In this document: positions 17,875-27,026 of the stretch, piece by piece
Numbering within the stretch: the first letter of the stretch is position 1
How the letters are laid out: every line of letters starts with the position of its first letter
DNA from: Poseidonibacter lekithochrous
Lineage (GTDB): Bacteria > Campylobacterota > Campylobacteria > Campylobacterales > Arcobacteraceae
Direction of reading: 5' to 3'
Length of the DNA stretch: 44,461 nt
Assembly: GCF_018861145.1 (NCBI RefSeq)
Contig: NZ_JAHKQT010000012.1
Coordinates: forward strand, 1 to 44,461
Made by a program: the position numbers and the translations under genes
Notes under the pieces: generated by a model
The model's database searches: none
Told to the model about the DNA's origin: nothing
What the model saw: only the letters and a program-made list of their open reading frames with translations

Positions 17875-19028
17875 TATTTACCTCTTAAAGATTTCTGTAA
17901 TTTTCTAATAGGCTTTGTATATAGCCAAGATTTAGATTCTTTCATTGATAGAAAGTCTTTTAGTATTTCATCAATATCTTTATTTAAACTTTCTATTTCT
18001 TGTACTAGTTTTATATTTATATCTTCTTGTGTACTTAGTTTGTTTTTTAGATCATTTATTTCTTGTGTTTTGTTATTTATTATTGATTGTTTTGATTCTT
18101 TTATTTGTTCTAGATCACTTAATATTTCATTTATAGTTTTATTTAAATCAGCTACTTCTTCAGATTCTAAATTGCACTTATTTTTAAATTCTTTCTTTGC
18201 TTTGTTTAAGTTTTGGATATCAATAAGAAGATCTGAATTTTCTTTTTTTACTTTTTCTGAATCATTTTGTATTTTTTTTAAATCATTTAGTAGTTCATCT
18301 ATATTTTTATTTAGAGCTTTAATCTCTAAAACTCTTTGATTATAGTCGTTTTCTAGATTATCTTTTGAAATATTGTGCTTAATATTCTTATCTAAAAACT
18401 GTACTATTTCTTTTTTCGTAGTATCTTCAATATCAAAATTTGTAAAACTTAAAAGTTCTTTTATTGTAGCATCTTGTTTTTTTATAAGATCATCGAAGAA
18501 TATAGTTATTCGATTATATTTTCTACTTAGATACTCTGCATTTAAAAAATACTTACTCCATAGTAGTAGGGATTTTTCTTGAGAAAAATTATTTTTTGTT
18601 TTTAAAGATTGTGCCACTTCTATTGGATTTTTACGAGCTAGGATTACTTTTATATTTATATCTTGTTTACTACAAGCTTCTTCCCAAAGAGGAAATAATA
18701 GGCATATTTTTGGATCTTTTATTACGAAGTTTTCACTATATTTAAACTCATTATCTAAAAGTTTTGTTATATTGTTTATATATATTTCTTTTTTTTCTAT
18801 AGATATTTCATTTATATTAAAATTATAATCATCCCATGATGATTTATTTTCTTTAAGTATATTTTCATTTAGTTCATAGATGAAGTTGTTTTCATAATAC
18901 CCTTTTGGATTATTTTTATCGCCTTGCATTAAATTTGAGCCAAAATCTAATCCCATGATATTTAAAACACCACTTAAAGATGATGCTCCACTTCTATGCA
19001 TTCCTAATATAAAATATGCTGTTTTCAT
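17874..19028 (-). CDS. Sulfotransferase with a long C-terminal coiled coil
   Basis: The 384-residue protein begins directly with the PAPS-binding loop LGMHRSGASS (residues 8-17), then GYYEN, FVIKDPK and the 3'-phosphate element LARKNPIEVAQSLK near residue 123. These are hallmarks of the bacterial Sulfotransfer_3 group. From about residue 215 to 365 it changes to a continuous heptad-rich coiled coil with repeated N-[KE]-x-I-[DN]-E-[IL]-L units, followed by a basic tail. The coiled coil may tether the enzyme to another protein of the synthesis complex. In many capsule loci this kind of tail is seen on glycosyltransferases or chain-length regulators. The gene sits between two related GT2 proteins. 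Confidence 0.85.
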   Translation of the reverse strand: MKTAYFILGMHRSGASSLSGVLNIMGLDFGSNLMQGDKNNPKGYYENNFIYELNENILKENKSSWDDYNFNINEISIEKKEIYINNITKLLDNEFKYSENFVIKDPKICLLFPLWEEACSKQDINIKVILARKNPIEVAQSLKTKNNFSQEKSLLLWSKYFLNAEYLSRKYNRITIFFDDLIKKQDATIKELLSFTNFDIEDTTKKEIVQFLDKNIKHNISKDNLENDYNQRVLEIKALNKNIDELLNDLKKIQNDSEKVKKENSDLLIDIQNLNKAKKEFKNKCNLESEEVADLNKTINEILSDLEQIKESKQSIINNKTQEINDLKNKLSTQEDINIKLVQEIESLNKDIDEILKDFLSMKESKSWLYTKPIRKLQKSLRGK

Positions 19029-19045
19029 ATACTTTCACCTATCTC

Positions 19046-20029
19046 TTATTTTTTAATATTATTTATTTTATATTCGAAACCTACGAAACCATCTCTAGGA
19101 AGGTTATGTTGTACCATACCAGGTCTAAAACTTTTAGCTTTTATATTAGAAGTATTATTTTCTATTTTTATTGTAACTTCTTTGTTATTATCTCTTTGAA
19201 AAGCTATTCCTCTTGTCAGCTCTGGAGTTTTACTTTGTATATATTTATATGTATAAGGTTCTCCCTTTTCTAAACAGTTTTTATGGTTTTCAAAAAGTTC
19301 TTTTGCTTTTTTATAAAGTTTAATATCTTCTTTATTAAGCTCTTTTATTCTTTCAATTATTTTATCATCTAGTGACTCTTTGAAAGTGTTTGATTGTTTA
19401 TTTATATTTGTCTTCAATAGTTTTATATCTGTATTAAAATAATGATTTATTATTTTTATTGATTCATCATACTCTTCTGTCAATCCTATAAAACCAAAAA
19501 GCTCCAATGGCTTCGCTGCTAAGTATTTTGACTGTATGTTTTGAAATCTTTTTTCTTCTATAAACTCTTCAATACTTTTTTTATAATTATGACGTGTTTT
19601 AAAATGTGTAAAATGAGAAACCACTTGAGATATAGGTTCTCTTACAAATGTAATCACATCTAAGGTATTAAATATATGCATATATTTACCAACTGAGATA
19701 TGTCCTGATAAAAATACATTATTATGCTCTTTAAAACATTGTTTTAATTTATAAAAATCATTTTCTTTATATACAAGATTTTTTATTAACTCTGAAGTAT
19801 CAGTAACTTTTTCTCCATAATCAAAAAAAGTATTTTCAAAACCAAATTCTACTTCTGCTGACTTACGAAAGCTTGTGCCTGCAGTTTTTGGAATATGTAC
19901 AAAAAAAATATTTCTATTATATCTAGGTTCTATTTCTTTTTCTTCTTCTTTTTCTTCTTCTTGTATTACATCTGAAGTTTCTATTTCTATTTCTTTCTTT
20001 TTAAATATTTTTTTAAACAAATTTTTCAC
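19046..20029 (-). CDS. Sulfotransferase of the Sulfotransfer_2 (HNK-1/heparan 2-O-like) type
   Basis: The 327-residue frame has the loop FVHIPKTAGTSFR at residues 43-55, which binds the 5'-phosphosulfate of PAPS. Later it has SGHISVG and the 3'-phosphate element ITFVREPISQVVSHF. These motifs match the HIPKTAGT family of carbohydrate sulfotransferases and differ from the three other sulfotransferases here. The first 38 residues are highly charged and precede the fold. About 60 residues after the core, rich in beta-strand-like patterns, have no family that I recognise. The start is uncertain: GTG at 20029 is assumed, but AGGTG is well placed for a TTG at 20020. The frame overlaps the GT2 gene upstream by 17 bp. 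Confidence 0.84.
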   Translation of the reverse strand: MKNLFKKIFKKKEIEIETSDVIQEEEKEEEKEIEPRYNRNIFFVHIPKTAGTSFRKSAEVEFGFENTFFDYGEKVTDTSELIKNLVYKENDFYKLKQCFKEHNNVFLSGHISVGKYMHIFNTLDVITFVREPISQVVSHFTHFKTRHNYKKSIEEFIEEKRFQNIQSKYLAAKPLELFGFIGLTEEYDESIKIINHYFNTDIKLLKTNINKQSNTFKESLDDKIIERIKELNKEDIKLYKKAKELFENHKNCLEKGEPYTYKYIQSKTPELTRGIAFQRDNNKEVTIKIENNTSNIKAKSFRPGMVQHNLPRDGFVGFEYKINNIKK

Positions 20030-21887
20030 CTATTTTTAGAGTAAAGTTTTCATGTTTTAGTGTAAGGTTATTATTATAATACTTATCTTTTAACAAAATA
20101 TTTTCCCACTTATTTTTCATATATCTTACTTCTTTATTGAATCTTTTTATTTTCTTAGGATTGTCTTCTGCACCTCTACTTAAAGATTCATGATGATATA
20201 GTTCAACATAAGGAGTCCATAGATTTCTATATCCACATTCAAGAAGTTTTAGACAAAAGTCTACGTCATTGAAAGCTACTCTTAGATTTTGCTCTTCAAG
20301 ACCATTTACTTCTTGGTATAATTTTTTTTCTACTACTATACAAGCTCCAGTTACTGCAGATAGATTTTGTATTATTTTAAGTCTTGAAAAATATCCATTG
20401 TCGCCTTTTTCAAAATATTTATGGCTATGTCCTGCAACTCCACCAATACCTAGTATCACTCCTGCATGTTGAATTGTGTTATTATCATAGTATAACATCG
20501 CACCAACTGCTCCTATCTCTTCTCTTGTAGCATGTGATACCATTTGTGTAAGCCAGTTTTCACTTATAACTTCTACATCATTATTTACTAAAGCTACAAT
20601 TTCCCCAGAAGAGTAATTTACCGCGTAGTTATTTATTGCTGAGTAGTTAAATGGTTTATCATATTTTATAACTTGTACATTTTCAATATTAGAAATGTCC
20701 TTTAAATACTTTAATATCTTTTTTCCATCACTTCCATTATCTACAATTATTATCTCATAGTTTTTATAAGTTGTTTTTTCAAAAATACTTGAGATACACT
20801 TACTAAGTAAAGTGTATTTATTTTTTGTAGGTATTATAATACTTACTTTTGGTTGATTTTCAGCAATTGGATAAGCTATTTTATATGTATTTACAAGTAA
20901 TCCATCTTTTACAAGAATATCTTTATCTTTTTTATGAAAATAGTCTTCTAGTGCTTTTCGTCCAGCTTCATGTGAATAGTCTTTTTCATTTGCATTTAAA
21001 GCTGTTGAACCCTGTATAGCTCTCCAATGATATAGCACTTTTTCAATTCTATCAATTTGATTATAATTTATTTGATTTATGTATCTTAAAAATAAATCAT
21101 AATCTTGACTTCCTTCATATCCTTTTCTAAATCCACCTATACTATCTACTATACTTTTTTTAAGTAATACTAAATGGCAAAGATAGTTTTGAGAGAAAAA
21201 CAAATCAGGGTTCCATCCTGATTTAAAGTGAGGTGAAAATCTATTGTTTTTTTCATCTATTTTATCTTCATCACTATAGATTAGTTTTAAATCATTATTT
21301 TCATTTAGTTTTTTTGCCATTTCATATAAGGCATTAGGTGAAAGTAAATCATCATGATCTAATAAAACTATATATTCTCCCCAGGCTAATGCTAAAGCAC
21401 TATTTGAAGCTTCAGATATATGGCCATTTTCTTTTCTATATGTTACTTTTATATTAGGATATTTTACTTCATATTCTTTTAGGGTTTTGATTGTATTTTT
21501 ATTTTGTGACGCATCATCTGCTATACATAACTCCCAATTTGTATATGTTTGTGCTAACACAGATTCTATCATTTCTACTAGATATTTTTTTTCTGTGTTG
21601 TATGTTGGTGTTATTATTGAAATAAGGGGTGTATATTCTAATTTACTTGTTTCTAAAATATCTATTTCATTTGTTTCTATCCAATTATCATAGGTATTTC
21701 TTTCTTTTGTAGGATTAGCTACTATTGTATTTGAAGATTTTTTATATTCTACATTTAATCTACTCATCATAGGCTTTAGACCATCTTTTTTGTATTTTAT
21801 ATATGCTTTCTTATAAATACAAAAAGGATCACCTTTAAGAGTATCTTTATATACTATATACAGAACCTTTCCAATAGTCTTTATCAT
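20013..21887 (-). CDS. Double GT2 glycosyltransferase
   Basis: The 624-residue protein has two GT2 domains. The first, about 87-300, shows ISIITPTYN, the metal site DHDD at 177-180, YEGSQDYDLFL and LYHWR. The second, from about 347 to 580, shows VSIIIPTKNK, VNNDVEV and FNDVDFCLKL, then a C-terminal tail with H-H-E-S-L-S-R-G. It should make two successive glycosidic bonds using nucleotide sugars in the cytoplasm. The arrangement and many motifs are shared with the C-terminal two thirds of the protein at 15214-17874, so the two are paralogues. It starts 6 bp after the kpsD stop. Confidence 0.9.
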   Translation of the reverse strand: MIKTIGKVLYIVYKDTLKGDPFCIYKKAYIKYKKDGLKPMMSRLNVEYKKSSNTIVANPTKERNTYDNWIETNEIDILETSKLEYTPLISIITPTYNTEKKYLVEMIESVLAQTYTNWELCIADDASQNKNTIKTLKEYEVKYPNIKVTYRKENGHISEASNSALALAWGEYIVLLDHDDLLSPNALYEMAKKLNENNDLKLIYSDEDKIDEKNNRFSPHFKSGWNPDLFFSQNYLCHLVLLKKSIVDSIGGFRKGYEGSQDYDLFLRYINQINYNQIDRIEKVLYHWRAIQGSTALNANEKDYSHEAGRKALEDYFHKKDKDILVKDGLLVNTYKIAYPIAENQPKVSIIIPTKNKYTLLSKCISSIFEKTTYKNYEIIIVDNGSDGKKILKYLKDISNIENVQVIKYDKPFNYSAINNYAVNYSSGEIVALVNNDVEVISENWLTQMVSHATREEIGAVGAMLYYDNNTIQHAGVILGIGGVAGHSHKYFEKGDNGYFSRLKIIQNLSAVTGACIVVEKKLYQEVNGLEEQNLRVAFNDVDFCLKLLECGYRNLWTPYVELYHHESLSRGAEDNPKKIKRFNKEVRYMKNKWENILLKDKYYNNNLTLKHENFTLKIGEKFV

Positions 21888-21893
21888 ATCTTA

Positions 21894-23495
21894 TTATAAC
21901 CTTACTAGTACACCAGCACCAACAGCTATTTGGTACAGTATTTGAGTTATACTTTTTATGATTGGTACACTTTTTGAGTCTAATTTGCCTAGTACTAGTA
22001 CACTATCTCCTGGTTCTATAGTAAGTTCTTGATTTGAAAATAAGCTATTATCATAAGTACTTACACTTCCATCTTGTTTTATCACTAATATATTGTCTTC
22101 ATCTGCACGAGAACTAAGTCCTCCACATTGTTCTAAGTACTTTTCTAAGCTCATTTCTTTTACATAAGAAAGAGATGAAGGTATTTTTACTTCACCTTGT
22201 ACTGTTACTACATGGTTTCTTTTTGGTATATATATTTCATCTTCATCTTCTAAAACTATTTGAGAAAAGTCACTGTTTTTATTTAGGACTACTCGTCCTT
22301 TTGGTTCAACTTTTTTTGCTCTTTCGATAAATTCAAGAACAGATTTTGATTCTTGTATTCTTATAGTAGATTCTTCAGTAGTGATTGAGCCTGTTTTTAA
22401 AACTGACGATTCTAATTCTTGTAAGCTAGCATCGATTAGTTCTTTTTGTAGTTTAGCTACACTTTTTCTAAATAAGTTTATATTTTGCTTTGAAGATAAT
22501 TCTGAGAAATTTAATGTAGAAATTAGTTCTTCTAGAGTTGTGCCTTTTTTTACTATGATATTATTAAGACCGTTGTGTTCACCATCTATTTTAATTTCTA
22601 TTGTTTTTGTATTATTATTTGATACAAACTTTATGTGTTGGTTTGCCTTTATTTTGATATTTTTATTATTTATAGCGTACATTTTCAATATTTTTTCATT
22701 TTGTGCATCAAAATCTGATATTATTACATCACTAGCTTCTGTATAAGGTTGTACAAGTTTAACTATAGTTCTAATATTTAAATAACCATTAGTTTCTATT
22801 TTTAGTGGTCTTTGAACATCTCCATCAACTGTAATATATCCTTTTAGATATTCTATATTTACAATATCTCCTGTTTTAAACTGTATTAAGTCTAGTTTAC
22901 CACTTAATAAGTATTCATAAAGGTCTATATTAGAAATTACTTTATTGTCTCTAATTATAGATATGTTTCTAAAACTTCCGTTTGGTGCTATACCTTTTGC
23001 TTTATCTATAAATTGTAATATAGAATCAGATGATAATCCTTGATAAAGTCCAGGTTTTACAGCTGCACCTGATACGAAAACAGATACAGGTTGAAAATTG
23101 TCAAGATTTGCATAGATATATACATTGTCTTTATACGTTTTTTTAAGAGTTTTTTTGATTTTTCCAGATAAGTCTTTATTTTTTACACCTAATAGCTTAA
23201 TCGCTCCTACTTTTGGTACGAAGATATTACCTTGTTCATCAATAGTAAGCTTCATATCTAAATCAATTGCACCCCAAAGTTTTAGGTTGATAGTATCTGA
23301 AATATTTAGTAGATACTCAGGGTTATATCTGTGTTGTGAAGATTTTGAAAACTCGCCGTTGAAAAGATTCTCACCAAATGTTCTTATTTGTTTGTTATCT
23401 TTTAGTATTATTTCTTCTTTTTTACTCTCTTCACTTGGTATTTCAAGTGCATTTGAAAAGTAGATTAAACTTAGTATTAAAAATATTATCTTCAT
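21894..23495 (-). CDS. kpsD: KpsD-type polysaccharide export protein
   Basis: The 533-residue protein begins with a signal peptide (about 16 residues, ending S-N-A). A polysaccharide-export (Poly_export) domain follows, starting around DTINLKLWGAIDLDMKLTIDEQG, then several SLBB-type beta-grasp repeats such as VFVSGAAVKPGLYQ, ITVDGDVQRPL and VTVQGEVKIPSSL. No lipobox cysteine is present, as in E. coli KpsD. It would form or serve the outer-membrane exit for the capsule, contacting KpsE. It is the first gene of the locus and has GGGAG 5 nt before its ATG. kpsM, kpsT and kpsE lie 19 kb away at the other end of the synthesis block. Confidence 0.88.
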   Translation of the reverse strand: MKIIFLILSLIYFSNALEIPSEESKKEEIILKDNKQIRTFGENLFNGEFSKSSQHRYNPEYLLNISDTINLKLWGAIDLDMKLTIDEQGNIFVPKVGAIKLLGVKNKDLSGKIKKTLKKTYKDNVYIYANLDNFQPVSVFVSGAAVKPGLYQGLSSDSILQFIDKAKGIAPNGSFRNISIIRDNKVISNIDLYEYLLSGKLDLIQFKTGDIVNIEYLKGYITVDGDVQRPLKIETNGYLNIRTIVKLVQPYTEASDVIISDFDAQNEKILKMYAINNKNIKIKANQHIKFVSNNNTKTIEIKIDGEHNGLNNIIVKKGTTLEELISTLNFSELSSKQNINLFRKSVAKLQKELIDASLQELESSVLKTGSITTEESTIRIQESKSVLEFIERAKKVEPKGRVVLNKNSDFSQIVLEDEDEIYIPKRNHVVTVQGEVKIPSSLSYVKEMSLEKYLEQCGGLSSRADEDNILVIKQDGSVSTYDNSLFSNQELTIEPGDSVLVLGKLDSKSVPIIKSITQILYQIAVGAGVLVRL

Positions 23496-23540
23496 ATTAC
23501 TCCCTATGATTTTGTAGCTAAAAGCTTGATGATATAAGCC

Positions 23541-23572
23541 ATTATATTATTGTGATTAATAAGCCAATTATA
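23541..23572 (-). promoter_or_regulatory. Candidate promoter region for the capsule operon with two TATAAT boxes
   Basis: Upstream of kpsD on the minus strand, TATAAT occurs at 23567-23572 and again at 23541-23546. Each is followed by nearly the same bases (TGGCTTATTAATC and GGCTTATATCATC). Campylobacterota sigma-70 promoters depend mainly on the -10 box, so either could drive the operon. The whole divergent gap 23496-23699 holds no other gene. I see no secure operator or Fur-type box in it. Confidence 0.4.
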
Positions 23573-23699
23573 GAGGATTTATCGTTTACTTATACTTAAG
23601 TAATGGGAATGTTTATTAAATAATCACAAAAAATCATAAGTTAACAAAAAATTAACAGCTCTTTGCAATAATTACACAAAATTATTTTAAGGAACCTTT

Positions 23700-25646
23700 A
23701 TGAAAAGAATTATCTCTTTATCTTTATTATCTGCTAGTGTTGTATTACAAGCAAATGAAACAACTGTTTTAGATCAAATTAGTGTAGTTGAAAAAGCTAA
23801 TGGTAAAATAGTAAAAGATATTAGTAACGAGCAAATTAAAAGTGCTGATTTAGCTGAAGCTTTAACAAAAAATATATCATCTATTTCAATAGTTAGAAGA
23901 AGTGGTATTGCAAATGATATCATTTTAAGAGGGCAGAAAAAGGATAATATTAATATTCTAATAGACAATGCAAAAATATATGGTGCTTGTCCAAATAGAA
24001 TGGATCCTGTAACTTCTCATGTTTTATCAAATAATATTGAAAGTGTGAAAGTTATAGAAGGTCCTTATGATGTTGAAAACTTCGGAACCCTAAGTGGAAA
24101 TGTAATAGTAAAAACAAAACAACCAAGTAAAGATTTAAAAGCAGAAGTAAATTTAGGTGCTGGAAGTTTTGGATATAAAAAAGCTAGTGCAATGCTTAGT
24201 GGAGGAACAGATAAGTTTAAACTTCTTGTATCAACTTCAATAGAGAAGGGTGATCAATACGAAGATGGAGATGGAAATGACTTCTTAGAACAGCAACTTG
24301 AAAAAGGTGTTATGACAGGGAATCAATACTCAAAAAGTGATTTAGAGGCATATGAAAAAAAGACAGTTTTAACAAAGGCTATCTTTAATATTACTGATGA
24401 TCAAGATATAAAACTATCATATACAGCAAATAGAAGTGACAATGTACTTTATCCAAATACTCCAATGGATGCAGATTATGATGATTCAGATATTTATACT
24501 ATTGGATATACAGCAAGAGATTTAGGTGCTTTTTCAAAAGAATTAACTTTAGATTATTATTATTCTCATGTTGATCATCCAATGAGTACAAAGCTAAGAA
24601 ATAGTGGAAGTGAAAAATATATGACAAATCATATGAAATCTTCTATTTGGGGAAGTAAATTAAAAAATAGTCTTGAAGTTGCTGATTCATTAGTAACTAT
24701 AGGATTAGATACAAGTGTTAGAAATTGGAGAGGTAAAAAGTATATGACTTCTTCAATGACTGGAATGCAAATGCCATCATTTGCTAGTTTAGATTCTACT
24801 GATACTACAAATAAAGCAGTTTTTACAAGTATTGAAAAATCATTTGGTAAACTAGACTTAGAGATGGGTGCAAGATATGATTATACAGATATTGATTCAA
24901 TAAATGCAGATAAAACAGATAAAAAATATACTTCTTTAAATGCAAATATCTTTGCTATTTATAATGCAGATGAAAATACAAAATATTTTGCAGGTATTGG
25001 AAAGTCTTCAAGAGTTCCAGATGCAAGAGAACTTTATATGGGTGCAAATAATGATTTGGATGATACAAAAAACTATGAAGTGGATTTAGGGTTTGATAAG
25101 ACTATTGGCAATTTTAATATTAAATCAAAGGTATTTTACTCAGTATTAAAAGATTATATTTATAATACAGGAACTTTTGAAAATATTGATGCAAATATTT
25201 ATGGATTAGATATTAGTGGGTTTTATTATATGAATGATAAGTTTTCTATTGATTATGGAGCATCTTATCAAAGAGGGGAAAAAGATGATTCTGCTATTGA
25301 TAAAGATTTAGCCGAAATCCCACCATTAAAAGCTAATATCGCTTTTAACTATGAAGAAAAAAACTCTAGATACACAGCTGAAATCATGGCAGTTGATAGA
25401 TGGAATACTTATGATAGTAGTGCAAAAGAACAAGAATTAGCAGGATATGCACTTGTAAATTTAAAGTATAGTAATCAACTACATAAAAATTTTGGTTTAA
25501 CATTTGGTGTTGATAATGTATTTGATAAAACATATGCTTCAACAAATACATATCAAGATGTTACATATGTTGAAACAGGTGGAGATAGAGTATTATTAAA
25601 TGATCCAGGAAGGTATTTCTATGCAAACTTAAAATATAGCTTTTAA
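23700..25646 (+). CDS. TonB-dependent outer-membrane receptor, OprC/NosA-like (copper)
   Basis: The 648-residue protein has a signal peptide (about 18 residues, ending LQA), a TonB-box-like stretch (TVLDQISVVEK), a plug domain (about 40-140) and a 22-strand-type barrel ending in F. In the plug, C97-P-N-R-M101 forms CxxxM, and in an early barrel loop H293-P-M295 forms HxM. These are the copper-binding elements described for Pseudomonas OprC, and they are also found in NosA. It therefore probably imports copper in a TonB-dependent way rather than a siderophore. AAGGAA lies 6 nt before the ATG. No partner copper genes are adjacent. It is transcribed away from the capsule operon and shares its terminator with the HD-protein operon. 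Confidence 0.88.
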   Translation: MKRIISLSLLSASVVLQANETTVLDQISVVEKANGKIVKDISNEQIKSADLAEALTKNISSISIVRRSGIANDIILRGQKKDNINILIDNAKIYGACPNRMDPVTSHVLSNNIESVKVIEGPYDVENFGTLSGNVIVKTKQPSKDLKAEVNLGAGSFGYKKASAMLSGGTDKFKLLVSTSIEKGDQYEDGDGNDFLEQQLEKGVMTGNQYSKSDLEAYEKKTVLTKAIFNITDDQDIKLSYTANRSDNVLYPNTPMDADYDDSDIYTIGYTARDLGAFSKELTLDYYYSHVDHPMSTKLRNSGSEKYMTNHMKSSIWGSKLKNSLEVADSLVTIGLDTSVRNWRGKKYMTSSMTGMQMPSFASLDSTDTTNKAVFTSIEKSFGKLDLEMGARYDYTDIDSINADKTDKKYTSLNANIFAIYNADENTKYFAGIGKSSRVPDARELYMGANNDLDDTKNYEVDLGFDKTIGNFNIKSKVFYSVLKDYIYNTGTFENIDANIYGLDISGFYYMNDKFSIDYGASYQRGEKDDSAIDKDLAEIPPLKANIAFNYEEKNSRYTAEIMAVDRWNTYDSSAKEQELAGYALVNLKYSNQLHKNFGLTFGVDNVFDKTYASTNTYQDVTYVETGGDRVLLNDPGRYFYANLKYSF

Positions 25647-25660
25647 AAGCTATATTTTAA
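25629..25660. terminator. Bidirectional terminator, 32 bp perfect palindrome
   Basis: The sequence is a perfect inverted repeat centred between 25644 and 25645. GC pairs flank an A/T centre, and T-rich ends follow in both directions. It contains the stop codons of both convergent genes (the receptor on plus and the HD protein on minus), so each transcript would end in the same hairpin. Confidence 0.7.
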
Positions 25661-26883
25661 TCAAAATCCATTCTAACTTGAGTTTGACCAGTTGTTCCAA
25701 AGTCATGGTCTATTTTAGTGGCAATCTCTTTAAAATCAATTCCTTGAATTTCTTTCAGACTTTTTAAAATCTCTTTTTTACCATTAATTAATTCTTTAGA
25801 TTTTATTCCATGTGAAAGAGAAAGACTAGCTTCCACAAAAGCTGATAATTTATCACATTGTTTTAAAGCTAAACCATCTATTGCATTGTATTTATCTTGA
25901 TTGTATTTTGATACATCTTCTACTATTTTGATTTTATCTTCATATATTTTATTTTCAAACTCTTCTTTTTTACCATCATAAAGTCCTAAAATATACGAAA
26001 ATTCATCATGTAATTGCTCTGGTATATTTGGCAAGATATCATCTTCTATTTTTTCTAATTCATACTCAGCAATAATATCAGATAATTCATCTACACAGTA
26101 TTTTACAGGAGTGATAATATCTCTTGTTAAGGCTTCTGGTAAATCATGAAATAGGGCTGTAAAAAAGTTGTTTTGGATTCTTTTATCACATGCATTTACA
26201 TCAATTGAGAAGAAGTATCCAAAAATAGCAACGGTTAACATATGACCTAAAACAGATGTTTCAGGAACTCTTGGAGTTTGAGCCCATCTTTTTTGAAATC
26301 GCAGTCTGCCACTTAAATCTATAACTTTTGCAAGTTTTTTATTTAGTGCAATTTTTCGCACTCCAATTAATTCATAATAATCTTCAATCTCTTCATCAAC
26401 ACTTTTTTTAACATCTTCAATATCTGTTAAAAACTGGCTTGTTTGATAAACTATTGAAAATTCCCATTTTGTAGCTAAATAAGAAGCTGCTTTTAGGATA
26501 AATCTTTCTTTTTTGTATATTTCAGGATTTTCTAAATACTCTTGAAACTTTTGTAAAAAAGTTCCATTGTCTATACTTTCAAGCGATGGAGATAGTTTTG
26601 AGATGACCCAAGTATTTATTTCTTTAGATTTTTTTTGTAAAGCTTTTCTAAATACATCAGGTCTTATATCAGTTACAACTACACGTCGTAAAAACTCAAA
26701 AATACCAGCTTCTATTAAGTGTGTATAATTTATATTTTTTTCTAATTTTGCAATAAAATATGCAATGATAAATTTATGAGCTTGTTTATCAAGCTCAACT
26801 AATTCTACCATTCTTGGATAATCATTCCATCTTTGAATTGAAGCAGATGAAAAAATAGAGTCAATAATTTTAGAATTTATCAA
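25657..26883 (-). CDS. HD-domain phosphohydrolase-like protein
   Basis: The 408-residue protein has an HD-domain pattern: a histidine in PETSVLGHML, the H-D pair in FTALFHDLPEALTRDI, and a later D-K-L-S aspartate. It resembles YfbR-type HD proteins, some of which are 5'-deoxynucleotidases. The first 190 residues form a separate, mainly helical region that I do not recognise. The frame starts with TTG at 26883, which overlaps the TGA of the small ORF upstream and has AAGGA about 7 nt before it. The next Met is residue 25. It lies in an operon with rpiB, lepB and folD. Substrate not known from sequence. Confidence 0.75.
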   Translation of the reverse strand: MINSKIIDSIFSSASIQRWNDYPRMVELVELDKQAHKFIIAYFIAKLEKNINYTHLIEAGIFEFLRRVVVTDIRPDVFRKALQKKSKEINTWVISKLSPSLESIDNGTFLQKFQEYLENPEIYKKERFILKAASYLATKWEFSIVYQTSQFLTDIEDVKKSVDEEIEDYYELIGVRKIALNKKLAKVIDLSGRLRFQKRWAQTPRVPETSVLGHMLTVAIFGYFFSIDVNACDKRIQNNFFTALFHDLPEALTRDIITPVKYCVDELSDIIAEYELEKIEDDILPNIPEQLHDEFSYILGLYDGKKEEFENKIYEDKIKIVEDVSKYNQDKYNAIDGLALKQCDKLSAFVEASLSLSHGIKSKELINGKKEILKSLKEIQGIDFKEIATKIDHDFGTTGQTQVRMDFD

Positions 26884-27002
26884 CTCTTATCCTTTGGCTT
26901 TTTATCATCTTTTTTATCAGAAAAAAACATCATTTTTTTCCCAAGAAGCATCAATGCTACAATAATAAACATCATTAAATATATTTGCCAAGGCTCTCTC
27001 AT
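26880..27002 (-). CDS. Membrane microprotein (40 aa)
   Basis: A minus-strand ATG at 27002 preceded by AAAGGATTATC opens a 40-residue frame. It has one hydrophobic segment (IYLMMFIIVALMLLG) followed by a Lys/Asp-rich tail, typical of a small single-pass inner-membrane protein. It fills the space between rpiB and the HD gene, and its TGA overlaps the TTG start of the latter, so the two are probably translationally coupled. No family is recognised. Confidence 0.6.
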   Translation of the reverse strand: MREPWQIYLMMFIIVALMLLGKKMMFFSDKKDDKKPKDKS

Positions 27003-27026
27003 GATAATCCTTTATTTTAAATATTA

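Noticed and set aside
1-23495. Capsule locus as a mobile island
   Set aside because: No integrase, IS, tRNA edge or direct repeats are visible, and base composition by eye resembles the neighbours; the left edge is outside the window.
23496-23699. Possible Fur-type or copper-regulator box before the TonB receptor
   Set aside because: AT-rich dyads are present, but none matches a known operator well enough.
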